NCBI GenBank assembly: GCA_002490835.1
Contig: DKUU01000014.1
Location: forward strand, 8,510 to 72,509
Direction: 5' to 3'
Source: Lachnospiraceae bacterium UBA7196
GTDB lineage: Bacteria; Bacillota; Clostridia; Lachnospirales; Lachnospiraceae
Length of the DNA: 64,000 bases
Made by a program: the position numbers and the translations under genes
The notes under the pieces: model-generated
What the model saw: the letters and a program-made list of their open reading frames with translations, nothing else
Told to the model about the DNA's origin: nothing
Database searches by the model: none
In this document: piece by piece, positions 1 to 8,964 of the stretch
Layout: each line of letters starts with the position of its first letter
How positions within the stretch are numbered: the first letter of the stretch is position 1

Positions 1-837
1 ACAGAAGAGATTTACCGCAATCTGGTGTGCAGCATCGATAAAAATGCGCCCGAGAGCATTCATTTGTGCGATTTTCCGACAGCGAACGAGTACATGATCG
101 ACAAGAAATTGGAAGATTCCATGGAAGAAGTTTTAAAGATCGTGGTCATGGGACGTGCGGCGCGCAATACGGCGAATATCAAAAACCGCCAGCCTATCGG
201 CACCATGTATGTGAAGGCGGAGAGTGTTCTCGACGAGTTTTATCAGGATATCATCAGGGATGAGCTGAATGTAAAGCAGATCGTATTCTCCGACGATGTG
301 TCGGCGTTTACCACTTACAGCTTCAAGCCGCAGCTTAAGACCGTCGGTCCGAAATACGGCAAGCAGCTGGGGGCGATCAAGGCCTGGTTGGCTGAGGTGG
401 ACGGCAGCGCGGCGATGGAGAGCCTGAAATCAGAGGGCGCGCTGAAATTCGAGGTGGACGGTGTGGAAGTTTCCCTTGCCGAGGAAGACCTGCTCATCGA
501 TATGGCGCAGAAAGACGGGTTTGTGGCGGAGGCCGACAACTATGTGACGGTGGTGCTTGACACGAACCTGACGGAAGAGCTGATCGAGGAGGGCTTTGTC
601 TACGAGATCATCAGCAAGATTCAGACCATGAGAAAGGACGCGGATTTTGAGGTGATGGATCACATCAAAGTCTCCTTGAACGGCAATGAGAAGGTGGCGC
701 AGATCGCCGCCAAGAATGAGGCAGTGATCGCCGGAAAAGTGCTGGCGGAGAGCATCGGCACGGGAGAGAGTCTGGCTGTTTCGAAAGAGTGGAACGTCAA
801 CGGGGAGACTGTGACGATCGCTATCCAAAAAATATAA
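1..837 (+). CDS. ileS: Isoleucyl-tRNA synthetase, C-terminal part (5' end outside window)
   Basis: The reading frame is open from base 1, so the gene starts upstream; about 278 C-terminal residues are present. The product charges tRNA-Ile with isoleucine in the cytosol. The residues NAPESIHLCDFP near the start match the anticodon-binding region of clostridial (eukaryote-like, type 2) IleRS, and the remainder has the mixed alpha/beta C-terminal extension of that type (MGRAARNTANIKNRQP, then TVVLDTNLTEELIEEG). The catalytic HIGH and KMSKS motifs would lie outside the window. It ends in tandem TAA stops. Identity is confident; only completeness cannot be judged. Confidence 0.93.
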   Translation, partial: TEEIYRNLVCSIDKNAPESIHLCDFPTANEYMIDKKLEDSMEEVLKIVVMGRAARNTANIKNRQPIGTMYVKAESVLDEFYQDIIRDELNVKQIVFSDDVSAFTTYSFKPQLKTVGPKYGKQLGAIKAWLAEVDGSAAMESLKSEGALKFEVDGVEVSLAEEDLLIDMAQKDGFVAEADNYVTVVLDTNLTEELIEEGFVYEIISKIQTMRKDADFEVMDHIKVSLNGNEKVAQIAAKNEAVIAGKVLAESIGTGESLAVSKEWNVNGETVTIAIQKI

Positions 838-856
838 TAATTTGCACAAATTTATA

Positions 857-885
857 TAGTCAAAAACGTAAAAATTAGATATAAT
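857..885 (+). promoter_or_regulatory. Probable sigma-A promoter of glgP
   Basis: A perfect TATAAT (880-885) lies 17 bases downstream of TAGTCA (857-862, 4 of 6 matches to TTGACA). It is in the short A+T-rich gap between ileS and glgP, about 55 bases before the glgP start. Confidence 0.5.
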
Positions 886-939
886 GGAAGGGAATGTAAA
901 ACATTGTTTCAAGCGTTGGGCAAATGAGGAGGCACACAT

Positions 940-3450
940 ATGGTAAAAAAACCGGCAGCATCAACTTTTGATACAGAATTGTTTAAACGGAGCGTTCTTT
1001 ACAATGTAAAGACGCTTTACAGAAAGACGCTGGAGGAGGCGACGGATCAGCAGATTTTTCAGGCGGTATCCTATGCGGTCAAGGACGCTATCGTGGATCA
1101 GTGGTTAAGGACACAGAAGGAGTACGACAAACAGGATCCGAAGATGGTCTACTATCTGTCCATGGAGTTTTTGATGGGCCGTGCGCTCGGCAATAACATC
1201 ATCAATCTGCAGGCGTATAAGGCGTTTTCACAGGCGCTTGAGGAGCTTGGCATCGATATTAACGTGGTGGAGGATCAGGAGCCCGACGCGGCACTCGGGA
1301 ACGGGGGCTTAGGACGACTGGCGGCCTGCTTCCTTGACTCCCTTGCGACCCTTGGCTATGCGGCTTACGGCTGCGGTATCCGCTATCGTTACGGCATGTT
1401 CAAGCAGGAGATTCGCGACGGCTATCAGGTGGAAGTACCCGACAACTGGCTGCGGGACGGGAATCCTTTCGAACTTCGCAGACCCGAATATGCGAAGGAA
1501 GTACGTTTCGGCGGTTATGTGAATGTCTACGTGGATGAGAACGGCAGAAATAACTTTAAGCAGGAAGGCTATCAGGCCGTGACGGCGATCCCTTACGATC
1601 TGCCCGTGGTGGGCTACGGCAACGGCATCGTCAACACCCTGCGCATCTGGGATGCGGAGCCGGTGAACTGCTTCCAGCTTGACTCCTTTGATAAGGGCGA
1701 TTACCAGAAGGCGGTGGAGCAGGAGAATCTGGCGAGAAACATCGTGGAAGTCCTCTACCCCAACGACAATCACTACGCGGGCAAGGAGCTGCGCTTAAAG
1801 CAGCAGTATTTCTTCATCTCCGCTTCCGTACAGGCAGCGGTGGCGAAGTACATGAGAAAACATGACGATATCAGGAAGTTCTATGAGAAAGTGACCTTCC
1901 AGTTAAATGATACGCACCCCACTGTGGCAGTGGCGGAGCTGATGCGCATCCTGATGGATGAGCATTATCTGACGTGGGACGAAGCGTGGGAGGTGACCAC
2001 CAAGACCTGCGCATACACGAATCACACGATCATGGCGGAGGCGCTGGAGAAATGGCCAATCGAGCTGTTTTCAAGACTGCTTCCCCGCGTCTATCAGATC
2101 GTCGAGGAGATCAACCGCCGCTTTATCGCGCGCATCGAGCAGAAATATCCCGGCGATCAGGAAAAGGTCAGGAGGATGGCGATCATCTACGACGGTCAGG
2201 TGAAGATGGCGCATCTGGCGATCGCGGCGGGCTATTCCGTCAACGGCGTGGCGAGATTACATACCGAGATCTTAAAACATCAGGAGCTTAAGGATTTCTA
2301 CGAGATGATGCCGGAGAAGTTCAACAATAAGACCAACGGCATCACACAGAGACGTTTCCTGTTGCACGCAAATCCCCTGCTTGCGGACTGGGTGACGGAT
2401 CATGTGGGCAGCGACTGGATCACCGATCTGCCGAAGATCAATAAATTAAAGATTTATGCGGACGACGAGAAAGCGCAGCAGGAGTTCATGAATATCAAAT
2501 ACCAGAACAAGGTGCGTCTGGCGGAGTACATTCTGGAGCATAACGGCATCGAGGTAGACCCCCGCTCCATCTTTGACGTACAGGTAAAGCGTCTCCACGA
2601 GTATAAGAGACAGCTCTTAAACATCCTGCACGTGATGTATCTATACAATGAATTAAAAGAGCATCCGGATATGGATTTCTACCCCCGCACCTTTATTTTC
2701 GGCGCGAAGGCGGCAGCAGGCTATAAGACTGCGAAGCTGACCATCAAGCTGATCAATTCCGTGGCGGATGTGGTAAATAACGATCCGGCCATCGGCGGAA
2801 AGATCAAGGTGGTGTTTATTGAGAATTACCGCGTCTCCAATGCGGAGATCATCTTTGCGGCGGCGGATGTGTCCGAGCAGATTTCTACGGCCAGCAAGGA
2901 GGCTTCCGGAACGGGTAATATGAAATTCATGTTGAACGGTGCGCTCACCATCGGCACCATGGACGGCGCGAATGTGGAGATCGTCGAGGAAGTGGGCGAG
3001 GAGAACGCGTTTATCTTCGGCCTGTCATCCGACGAAGTCATCCGCTATGAGAATTACGGCGGCTACGATCCTACGGAAATCTTTAATAACGATCCCGACG
3101 TGAGAAAGGTGCTGATGCAGCTCATCAACGGCACCTACGCGCCCGGCGATCCGGATTTGTTCCGCTCTTTGTATAATTCTCTGCTGAATACGCAGGAGAC
3201 GTCCAAGGCGGATACCTACTTTATCCTCAAGGATTTCAAGGCATACGCACAGGCACAGGAGAGAGTGGAAGCGGCTTACCGTGACGAGAAAGGCTGGGCG
3301 AAGAGCGCGATCTTAAACGTAGCCTGCTCCGGCAAGTTCACTTCCGACAGGACCATTCAGGAGTATGTGGACGATATCTGGAAACTCGACAAGGTGGTGA
3401 TACCGAAGGAGGACGCATCGGCGGCTGCAGGGAAAAAAATCACGAAATAA
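940..3450 (+). CDS. glgP: Glycogen/maltodextrin phosphorylase
   Basis: The enzyme splits terminal alpha-1,4-linked glucose from glycogen or maltodextrins with phosphate, releasing glucose 1-phosphate. The 836-residue length is normal for GT35 phosphorylases. Visible motifs are the N-terminal PKMVYYLSMEFLMGRALGNN, the substrate-loop region LGNGGLGRLAACFLDSLATL, and the pyridoxal-phosphate region EASGTGNMKFMLNGALT, with the Schiff-base lysine at about residue 662. The start is an ATG with AGGAGG seven bases upstream. It appears monocistronic: its own promoter lies upstream and a hairpin terminator follows. No other glycogen gene is adjacent. Whether it prefers glycogen or maltodextrin cannot be told from sequence. 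Confidence 0.96.
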   Translation: MVKKPAASTFDTELFKRSVLYNVKTLYRKTLEEATDQQIFQAVSYAVKDAIVDQWLRTQKEYDKQDPKMVYYLSMEFLMGRALGNNIINLQAYKAFSQALEELGIDINVVEDQEPDAALGNGGLGRLAACFLDSLATLGYAAYGCGIRYRYGMFKQEIRDGYQVEVPDNWLRDGNPFELRRPEYAKEVRFGGYVNVYVDENGRNNFKQEGYQAVTAIPYDLPVVGYGNGIVNTLRIWDAEPVNCFQLDSFDKGDYQKAVEQENLARNIVEVLYPNDNHYAGKELRLKQQYFFISASVQAAVAKYMRKHDDIRKFYEKVTFQLNDTHPTVAVAELMRILMDEHYLTWDEAWEVTTKTCAYTNHTIMAEALEKWPIELFSRLLPRVYQIVEEINRRFIARIEQKYPGDQEKVRRMAIIYDGQVKMAHLAIAAGYSVNGVARLHTEILKHQELKDFYEMMPEKFNNKTNGITQRRFLLHANPLLADWVTDHVGSDWITDLPKINKLKIYADDEKAQQEFMNIKYQNKVRLAEYILEHNGIEVDPRSIFDVQVKRLHEYKRQLLNILHVMYLYNELKEHPDMDFYPRTFIFGAKAAAGYKTAKLTIKLINSVADVVNNDPAIGGKIKVVFIENYRVSNAEIIFAAADVSEQISTASKEASGTGNMKFMLNGALTIGTMDGANVEIVEEVGEENAFIFGLSSDEVIRYENYGGYDPTEIFNNDPDVRKVLMQLINGTYAPGDPDLFRSLYNSLLNTQETSKADTYFILKDFKAYAQAQERVEAAYRDEKGWAKSAILNVACSGKFTSDRTIQEYVDDIWKLDKVVIPKEDASAAAGKKITK

Positions 3451-3484
3451 AATATAAGTAAAAGAAATTCAGGAAAAGAAATTT

Positions 3485-3520
3485 AAAAGGCCTCCTTTGT
3501 CATGTACGAAGGAGGCTTTT
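3485..3520 (+). terminator. Intrinsic terminator after glgP
   Basis: An inverted repeat (CCTCCTT paired with AAGGAGG, flanked by A and T runs) ends in TTTT just before the next gene. The flanking A/T runs would make it usable from either direction. Confidence 0.7.
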
Positions 3521-3533
3521 GAGCAGGAGGCTT

Positions 3534-6500
3534 ATGGATAAAAAACTGGCGTTTCAAATACTCGACATTGCACAGACAAAGGATGAAGAACCGATCAGGA
3601 GCAGCTACCTTGCACTGTTAAAAGAGACCAATCCGGAGGACGATCCGGAGGGGTTCAAACGCTTGCGGGAAGCTTACGAGGAAGCTTTGCGGTTTGCTGC
3701 GGAGCGCGGTACGGAAGAAGAGGAGGAAGAGCCGCAGGACGAAGTCGGCATCTGGATGAAGCGGGTGCGGGAAGTCTATCGGGACATCCTTTTGCGCAGG
3801 GATGCCGGAAACTGGGAGCCGCTTTTTGAAGATCCGGTCTGTGCCGGGTTCGATACTTTTTTGGAAGCGAGGGGAAGGATTCTTTCTTTCCTTTCGGATC
3901 ATGCCCTTCTGCCGCAGACAGTGTGGGTGCTGCTCGATCAGACGTTTCATGTACTGGAGGATTTTGACTCCCTGAAAGAGGAGTTTCATGTCAATTTTTT
4001 GAAGCATATCGACTATCATGTCAATACGGAAGATTTTTTGGATTACAGTCTGTTTGAGACGGAGGAAGACTATCAGCCGGAGAACGACGAGGAAGCGGAC
4101 GAATATATCAGGGAGTATTTCCAGATCAAGAGTATGCTGGAAGAAAATGAGACGGAAAACGTGTCGCAGATGCTTTCGGACATCGGGCGGCATGGCATTT
4201 ACCATCCTTATGAGGAGGTAGAGAGACTGCGTCTGTATGTCAGGCGCGAAGAGTGCGAAAAAGGCAGGGAACTGGCGGAAAGCCTGCTTGCGCGCTATCC
4301 AGAGGACTGTTATGTGCAGGTCTGGACGGGAAAGATCTTCTGGGAGTGCGGGGAGCAGGAAAGAGGATATGAACTGTGGGAGTCTGTGCTTGCAAAGGAA
4401 CCGGATTATTATATGGCCAAGTATTTTGCGGTCGGTTATCTGCGGCGGCAGAAACAGTGGTACCGGGCTGAAAGATATATCAATGAGCTGCTGCGGGTGA
4501 ACCTCTGGGATGAAGAACTGCGGACGCAGATGGATGAGATCAATCAGGAACTCGTCCCGCAGATACAGGCAGCTTACGAGAAGGGGGAGGGGTTTGAAGA
4601 TCTCTCCAAGGAGGACGTTCCTCTTTTTCTGGGCCGCAGGCTTTATAATATGAATAAATTTGAGGAGGTTTTAAATCTTCTGGACAAGGACCCGCAGCTT
4701 TCTAAGAAGGAGGAGGGGAGTCTCGATCTCAGGGCATGGGCTCTCTATCGTCTGGACCGGTATCAGGAGGCGATTCCTGCCTTTCAGGAATATCTCGACT
4801 GTGTGGAAAAGCTTCCGGAGAATGAGAAGAGAATATCCCAGATGGCGGAGGCACGCCACAGTTTAAGCGTCTGCTTTTTCGAAACCGAAAAGCGGGAGGA
4901 AGGCGAGCGGGAGTCGAGGAAGGCCATTGAAATAGAGCCTAATTTAAGAAGCCGTCTTGACTGGAGACATTATCTGGCAGGCAGGTATCTTGCCTTTGAA
5001 GAATATGAAAGGGCAGTGGAAGAATGCGATGAGATCCTTTCTGAGGATGAGGGGTATTATCCCGCGTATCTGGTCAGACAGGAGGCCTCTTATCATTTAA
5101 AGAAGGCGCAGCAGGTGGTGGATGATTACTACCGCGCCATCGATCTCTATGCGGGGTATGACAGGCCCTATCTCTATGCAGCCATGATCTTTTATGATTA
5201 CAGCCAGTATCAGGACGCGATCGGCGTGATTGAGAGGGCGAAGGAAAATCAGGTGGAATTTTCTCCTAAGCTGCGTTTTCAGGAGGCAAAGATCCGGCGG
5301 ATGCTGGCGGAAAATGAAGAAGAACGCGGTCAGGTGATGGCGCTTTTGGATGCGCTCCTTTATGAGACGGAAGGAGATAACGGGGAGCTGAAGGAAGAAG
5401 GGGCGGCGCAGGATGAACTGAAGCGGGTCGCGCTCCTGTTTGAGAAAGCGCTGCTGTTTTGGGACGGCGAGGACTATACGGCCGCAGTCGCTTTGGTGCA
5501 GGAAACCTTAAAGCTTGATCCCGATAATCCCTATTATCATCTGATATTAGGAAATATCCTGCGGGATATGGGTAATTACAAAGAGTCGCTGAAAGAATAC
5601 AAGCGGGTGGAGGAGAAGTACCATCATGCGGAGTTTTATTTCGGGATAGGTGTCTGTTATCAGGAGGCCGGAAACTGGCCGGAGGCAATCGGATTTTACA
5701 AAAAAGTAGTGGAACAGGACGAGACCTACCGCGATACGAACCACAGACTATACCGCGGGTATCTGAGCCGCTATGAAAAGACATGGAAGCAAGAAGATTA
5801 CGAGGCGGCTCTTTTTTACATCAATAAGCAGTTAGAGGTGACAAACAGCAGGGCCTACCGTCTTTGGGACAGGGCGTATCTGTACGGAGAGGGGATGGAG
5901 ATCGAAAAAGCCCTTGCGGATTACAGGGAAGCGCTTGAGACGATCGATCCGGCCGATCGCTACATCATTCTGCAGAATATGGGATTTGACTGTAAGAAGG
6001 ACAGACGGTTTGAAGAGGCTTATGCTTATTTTAAACAGGCTGTGGAGGAGATGGAAAAGAAGGATGCTTCCTCGAAGGGCTATCACAATATGGCGGTGTG
6101 CATGATGAAGGTAGAAAATTATGAGCAGGCCATTGCAGACTTCCGTGCCGGTCTGGCCGTCTTCCCGAAGGATGAGGATATGTGGGAGTCGCTTTCCGAC
6201 TGTTATGTGGAGCTGGATCGCTTTGAGGAAGCGCTTGCGGTGACAAAAGAGTGGTGTGCACAGGTGGGAAAAACCGTAGAGTATTACGATCAGGTGGCCT
6301 ATGTTCTTTTTAAGATGGGTAAGATCGAAGAAAGTTTTGCGTGTTTTAAAGGGGCAAAAAAGGAGTTTATCCGAAATGCCGCTGATAAGGATGAATTGGC
6401 GAAGCTGTATGAAAAGTGGGGGAATCTCTTTGACGATATTGCTGATTTTTCGGGCTCTGTGGAGCTGTATCAGAACGCTGCCGCCCTGTACCGTGATAGC

Positions 6501-6923
6501 TGGGACCGCTTCGATGCAGAGTGTAAGCTGGTCAGGAACTGCTATATGGCAGGAGAACGCGAGAAAGCGGCAAAGCACGCGCAGCGGGTATTGAAGATCT
6601 TACAGGAAAGAGGCACCACGGCGGAGGATTACATATCATATATTGCCTATGCGCCGGTCCGTCTGGGCTGGATGGCGTGGGTCGAACTGGCTTTGGGGAA
6701 TCGTAAGAAGGCGCTTGCGTATTTTCAGAAGATGGAGCAGATCAACCCCTGCTCCGGCTGCGCGCATGAAAAATGTCATGAGGCCATGCTCTGGCAGGGA
6801 TATTATTATTACAGCGAAGGAGACTTAGAAAAGGCGGCTGCCTTTCTTGAGGAGACGCTAAAAAGATATAAGGGCAGTTCGGAGGCAAAATATCTGTTAG
6901 AAAAGATACGGAGGACACAATGA
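3534..6923 (+). CDS. Large TPR protein with degenerate J-like N-terminal domain
   Basis: This 1129-residue cytosolic protein begins with about 50 residues resembling a J domain (ILDIAQTKDEEPIRSSYLAL, then NPEDDPEGFKRLREAYEEAL). The HPD tripeptide that normally stimulates Hsp70 ATPase is replaced by NPE. The rest is a long array of TPR-like helical pairs (for example DNPYYHLILGNILRDMGNYK and DEDMWESLSDCYVELDRFEE), suggesting a binding scaffold. ATG at 3534 is chosen because AGGAGG lies just upstream, although the spacing is only three bases; an in-frame TTG at 3519 would lie inside the terminator. The last bases overlap the start of the Hsp70 gene (ATGA), so the two are translationally coupled. 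I infer a dedicated co-chaperone or adaptor for that Hsp70; clients are unknown. Confidence 0.85.
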   Translation: MDKKLAFQILDIAQTKDEEPIRSSYLALLKETNPEDDPEGFKRLREAYEEALRFAAERGTEEEEEEPQDEVGIWMKRVREVYRDILLRRDAGNWEPLFEDPVCAGFDTFLEARGRILSFLSDHALLPQTVWVLLDQTFHVLEDFDSLKEEFHVNFLKHIDYHVNTEDFLDYSLFETEEDYQPENDEEADEYIREYFQIKSMLEENETENVSQMLSDIGRHGIYHPYEEVERLRLYVRREECEKGRELAESLLARYPEDCYVQVWTGKIFWECGEQERGYELWESVLAKEPDYYMAKYFAVGYLRRQKQWYRAERYINELLRVNLWDEELRTQMDEINQELVPQIQAAYEKGEGFEDLSKEDVPLFLGRRLYNMNKFEEVLNLLDKDPQLSKKEEGSLDLRAWALYRLDRYQEAIPAFQEYLDCVEKLPENEKRISQMAEARHSLSVCFFETEKREEGERESRKAIEIEPNLRSRLDWRHYLAGRYLAFEEYERAVEECDEILSEDEGYYPAYLVRQEASYHLKKAQQVVDDYYRAIDLYAGYDRPYLYAAMIFYDYSQYQDAIGVIERAKENQVEFSPKLRFQEAKIRRMLAENEEERGQVMALLDALLYETEGDNGELKEEGAAQDELKRVALLFEKALLFWDGEDYTAAVALVQETLKLDPDNPYYHLILGNILRDMGNYKESLKEYKRVEEKYHHAEFYFGIGVCYQEAGNWPEAIGFYKKVVEQDETYRDTNHRLYRGYLSRYEKTWKQEDYEAALFYINKQLEVTNSRAYRLWDRAYLYGEGMEIEKALADYREALETIDPADRYIILQNMGFDCKKDRRFEEAYAYFKQAVEEMEKKDASSKGYHNMAVCMMKVENYEQAIADFRAGLAVFPKDEDMWESLSDCYVELDRFEEALAVTKEWCAQVGKTVEYYDQVAYVLFKMGKIEESFACFKGAKKEFIRNAADKDELAKLYEKWGNLFDDIADFSGSVELYQNAAALYRDSWDRFDAECKLVRNCYMAGEREKAAKHAQRVLKILQERGTTAEDYISYIAYAPVRLGWMAWVELALGNRKKALAYFQKMEQINPCSGCAHEKCHEAMLWQGYYYYSEGDLEKAAAFLEETLKRYKGSSEAKYLLEKIRRTQ

Positions 6924-8608
6924 TCATCGGAATCGACTTAGGAACGACAAACAGTCTGGCGGCCTATTTCACAAAAGAGGGGCCGCAGATCATACCGAAT
7001 CGTCTCGGGAAGCGGCTGACGCCTTCCGTGGTGAGCATGGATGAGGAGGAGCAGATCTATGTGGGCGATCTTGCGGTGGAGAGAGGACTGCTCTATCCGG
7101 GAAGTACGGCCGCCGTCTTTAAGAGGGATATGGGAAGCGGCAGGAAATTCAATCTGCTGCATAAATCCTTTACCGCGGAGGAACTTTCTTCCTTTGTACT
7201 GCGGGCTTTAAAAGAGGATGCGGAGACCTATCTCGGAGAGAGCGTGACAGAGGCGGTCATCAGTGTGCCTGCTTATTTCAATGACGAGAGGCGGCGGGCC
7301 ACCAGAAGGGCCGGGGAACTGGCGGGGCTTAAGGTGGAGCGTATCATCAGCGAGCCCACGGCGGCGGCTATCGCTTACGGTCTTTACCAGAGTCAGGGAC
7401 ATATGCGCTTTCTGGTGTTCGACTTAGGCGGCGGCACCTTCGATGTGTCGGTATTGGAGCGGATCGACCAGATTCTGGAGGTGCGCGCCGTGGCGGGAGA
7501 TAATTTCCTCGGCGGGGAAGATTTTACGGCGGTACTGGAGGATATGTTCTTCGAAAAATTTCCGCAGTTTGACAGACTGGCGCTCGATGCAAAGACCCTG
7601 CGCCATATCCATAAGCAGGCGGATAAGTGTAAGATTGGCTTTACGGAGGAGAAGACCTCTACTATGGAGTGCAAGATCGGGGAGGAAGTTTATACTTATC
7701 CCGTGGGGCTGCCGGCCTATGAGCATGCCTGCGAGGAACTGCTTGAAAAGATCAGACAGCCCGTGCGGCGCAGTTTGTCGGACGCGCACATCCGTCTTAC
7801 CGACATCGACAAAGTGGTGCTGGTGGGCGGGGCGACCAAGAGTCCCGTGATCCGCCGTTTTGTAAGCAAACTGTTCCGGGCGCTGCCGGACACGAACATC
7901 AATCCCGACGAGGCAGTGGCGCTGGGGGCAGCCATTCAGGGCGCGATGAAGGAGAGGAACGAGGCCATCAAAGAGGTGATCCTCACGGATGTCTGCCCCT
8001 TTACGCTGGGGACGGAAGTGGTCAGGGAGTGGGACCGCGGCATCTACGAAAACGGCGTGTTCTGTCCTATTATCGAGAGAAATACCATCATTCCGGCCAG
8101 CCGTACGGAGAGACTCTATACCGTGAAGGATGATCAGACAAAGATACGGGTCAATGTCTTGCAGGGGGAGAGCCGTTTTGCAAAAAACAATCTCTCGCTG
8201 GGAGAATTGAACATTGAAGTGCCGGCGGCGCCTGCCGGAGAGGAACCTGTGGACGTGACCTACACCTACGATATCAACTCCATCCTTGAGGTGGAAGTGA
8301 AGGTGGTGTCCACCGGCAGGAAAGAAAAAAAGATCTTCGGCGGCAAAAACGTCGATATGACGCCGGAGCAGATCAAAGAACGGTTTGAGACGCTGTCCTA
8401 TTTAAAGATCCATCCCCGCGACAAGGAAGAAAATAAGTACCTGCTCCTGATGGGGGAGCGGATGTATGAGGAAAGTCTGGGAGATAAAAGATATTTCATT
8501 TCTCAGGCGCTCCACAAGTACGAGCAGGCGTTAGATACCTACGATCCGGGTACGATCGAACGGGCGAAGGAGGAATTTCGGAAGTTTTTGAAAGAGCTGG
8601 AAGAGTAG
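6920..8608 (+). CDS. HscC-like Hsp70 chaperone
   Basis: This 562-residue Hsp70 starts with the phosphate-binding motif GIDLGTTNSLAAYF and carries the ATPase motifs VPAYFNDERRRATRRAGELA, FDLGGGTFDVSVLE and VVLVGGATKSPVIRRF. It is shorter than DnaK (about 610-640 residues) and has a reduced C-terminal part, like the HscC branch. It starts four bases inside the upstream TPR/J-like gene and shares its transcript. No grpE or dnaJ is adjacent, so it is not the housekeeping DnaK. I infer a specialised Hsp70 working with the TPR protein. It is followed by a strong terminator. Confidence 0.9.
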   Translation: MIIGIDLGTTNSLAAYFTKEGPQIIPNRLGKRLTPSVVSMDEEEQIYVGDLAVERGLLYPGSTAAVFKRDMGSGRKFNLLHKSFTAEELSSFVLRALKEDAETYLGESVTEAVISVPAYFNDERRRATRRAGELAGLKVERIISEPTAAAIAYGLYQSQGHMRFLVFDLGGGTFDVSVLERIDQILEVRAVAGDNFLGGEDFTAVLEDMFFEKFPQFDRLALDAKTLRHIHKQADKCKIGFTEEKTSTMECKIGEEVYTYPVGLPAYEHACEELLEKIRQPVRRSLSDAHIRLTDIDKVVLVGGATKSPVIRRFVSKLFRALPDTNINPDEAVALGAAIQGAMKERNEAIKEVILTDVCPFTLGTEVVREWDRGIYENGVFCPIIERNTIIPASRTERLYTVKDDQTKIRVNVLQGESRFAKNNLSLGELNIEVPAAPAGEEPVDVTYTYDINSILEVEVKVVSTGRKEKKIFGGKNVDMTPEQIKERFETLSYLKIHPRDKEENKYLLLMGERMYEESLGDKRYFISQALHKYEQALDTYDPGTIERAKEEFRKFLKELEE

Positions 8609-8654
8609 TGTGAAAAGCAGCATTACTGAAATGGAATAGCGGCAATGCACAGAG

Positions 8655-8695
8655 AGGGTATCGCGATTTGGATGAGATCGCGATATCCTTTTTTC
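8655..8695 (+). terminator. Intrinsic terminator after the Hsp70 gene
   Basis: A 12-bp stem around TATCGCGAT / ATCGCGATA with a short loop is followed by TTTTTT. Confidence 0.85.
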
Positions 8696-8734
8696 TATGC
8701 CCAAAACAGGTATATTCTGGCAAATTCAGGTAAT

Positions 8735-8752
8735 GCGCAACAAAAGTTGCGC
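8735..8752. promoter_or_regulatory. Operator-like dyad O1 of the galactan locus
   Basis: A perfect inverted repeat, GCGCAAC-AAAA-GTTGCGC, lies upstream of the probable -10 box at 8840. A second dyad with nearly the same arms (O2) lies downstream of that box. The LacI-family regulator encoded at 15312 is the obvious candidate binder; this is inferred from position and symmetry. Confidence 0.6.
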
Positions 8753-8839
8753 GATAAAGCGTTAAAATTGTTTATACTTCACAACAGATTTTGGCGTTTT
8801 TCTAAGCGGCGGTCAATAGTTTTTGTGCATTCTTTTCAT

Positions 8840-8845
8840 TATAAT
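8840..8845 (+). promoter_or_regulatory. Probable -10 box of the galactan transporter operon
   Basis: A perfect TATAAT in an A+T-rich stretch between the two operator-like dyads; no good -35 hexamer is visible at 17 bases, as is common for regulated promoters. The rest of the 8609-8964 gap holds only the terminator, the two dyads and a leader of about 110 bases. Confidence 0.5.
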
Positions 8846-8897
8846 AAATTTAGAAAAAGTTTTTTGGGAATATTAACAAAGAATATAGAATCGGCGT

Positions 8898-8915
8898 GCG
8901 CAACTTAAGTTGCTC
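8898..8915. promoter_or_regulatory. Operator-like dyad O2 of the galactan locus
   Basis: GCGCAAC-TTAA-GTTGCTC has the same arms and spacing as O1, with one changed arm base. Its centre is 163 bp from the centre of O1 and lies in the predicted leader, about 50 bases before the permease start. The arrangement suits DNA looping or a transcription roadblock. Confidence 0.6.
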
Positions 8916-8964
8916 AGCAAAATATAGGATTGCGGTACGGCGGTTCGGAAAGGGAGAGGTTTTT

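Noticed and set aside
3519..3533. TTG start for the TPR/J-like protein
   Set aside because: It lies in the glgP terminator and has no ribosome site; ATG 3534 has AGGAGG upstream.
5266..6578. Long minus-strand frames opposite the TPR gene
   Set aside because: They arise from the biased codon use of the TPR gene and show no domains or start signals.
8645..8908. 87-residue plus-strand frame before the galactan permease
   Set aside because: It starts inside the terminator, runs through the promoter and operators, and has no recognisable domain.
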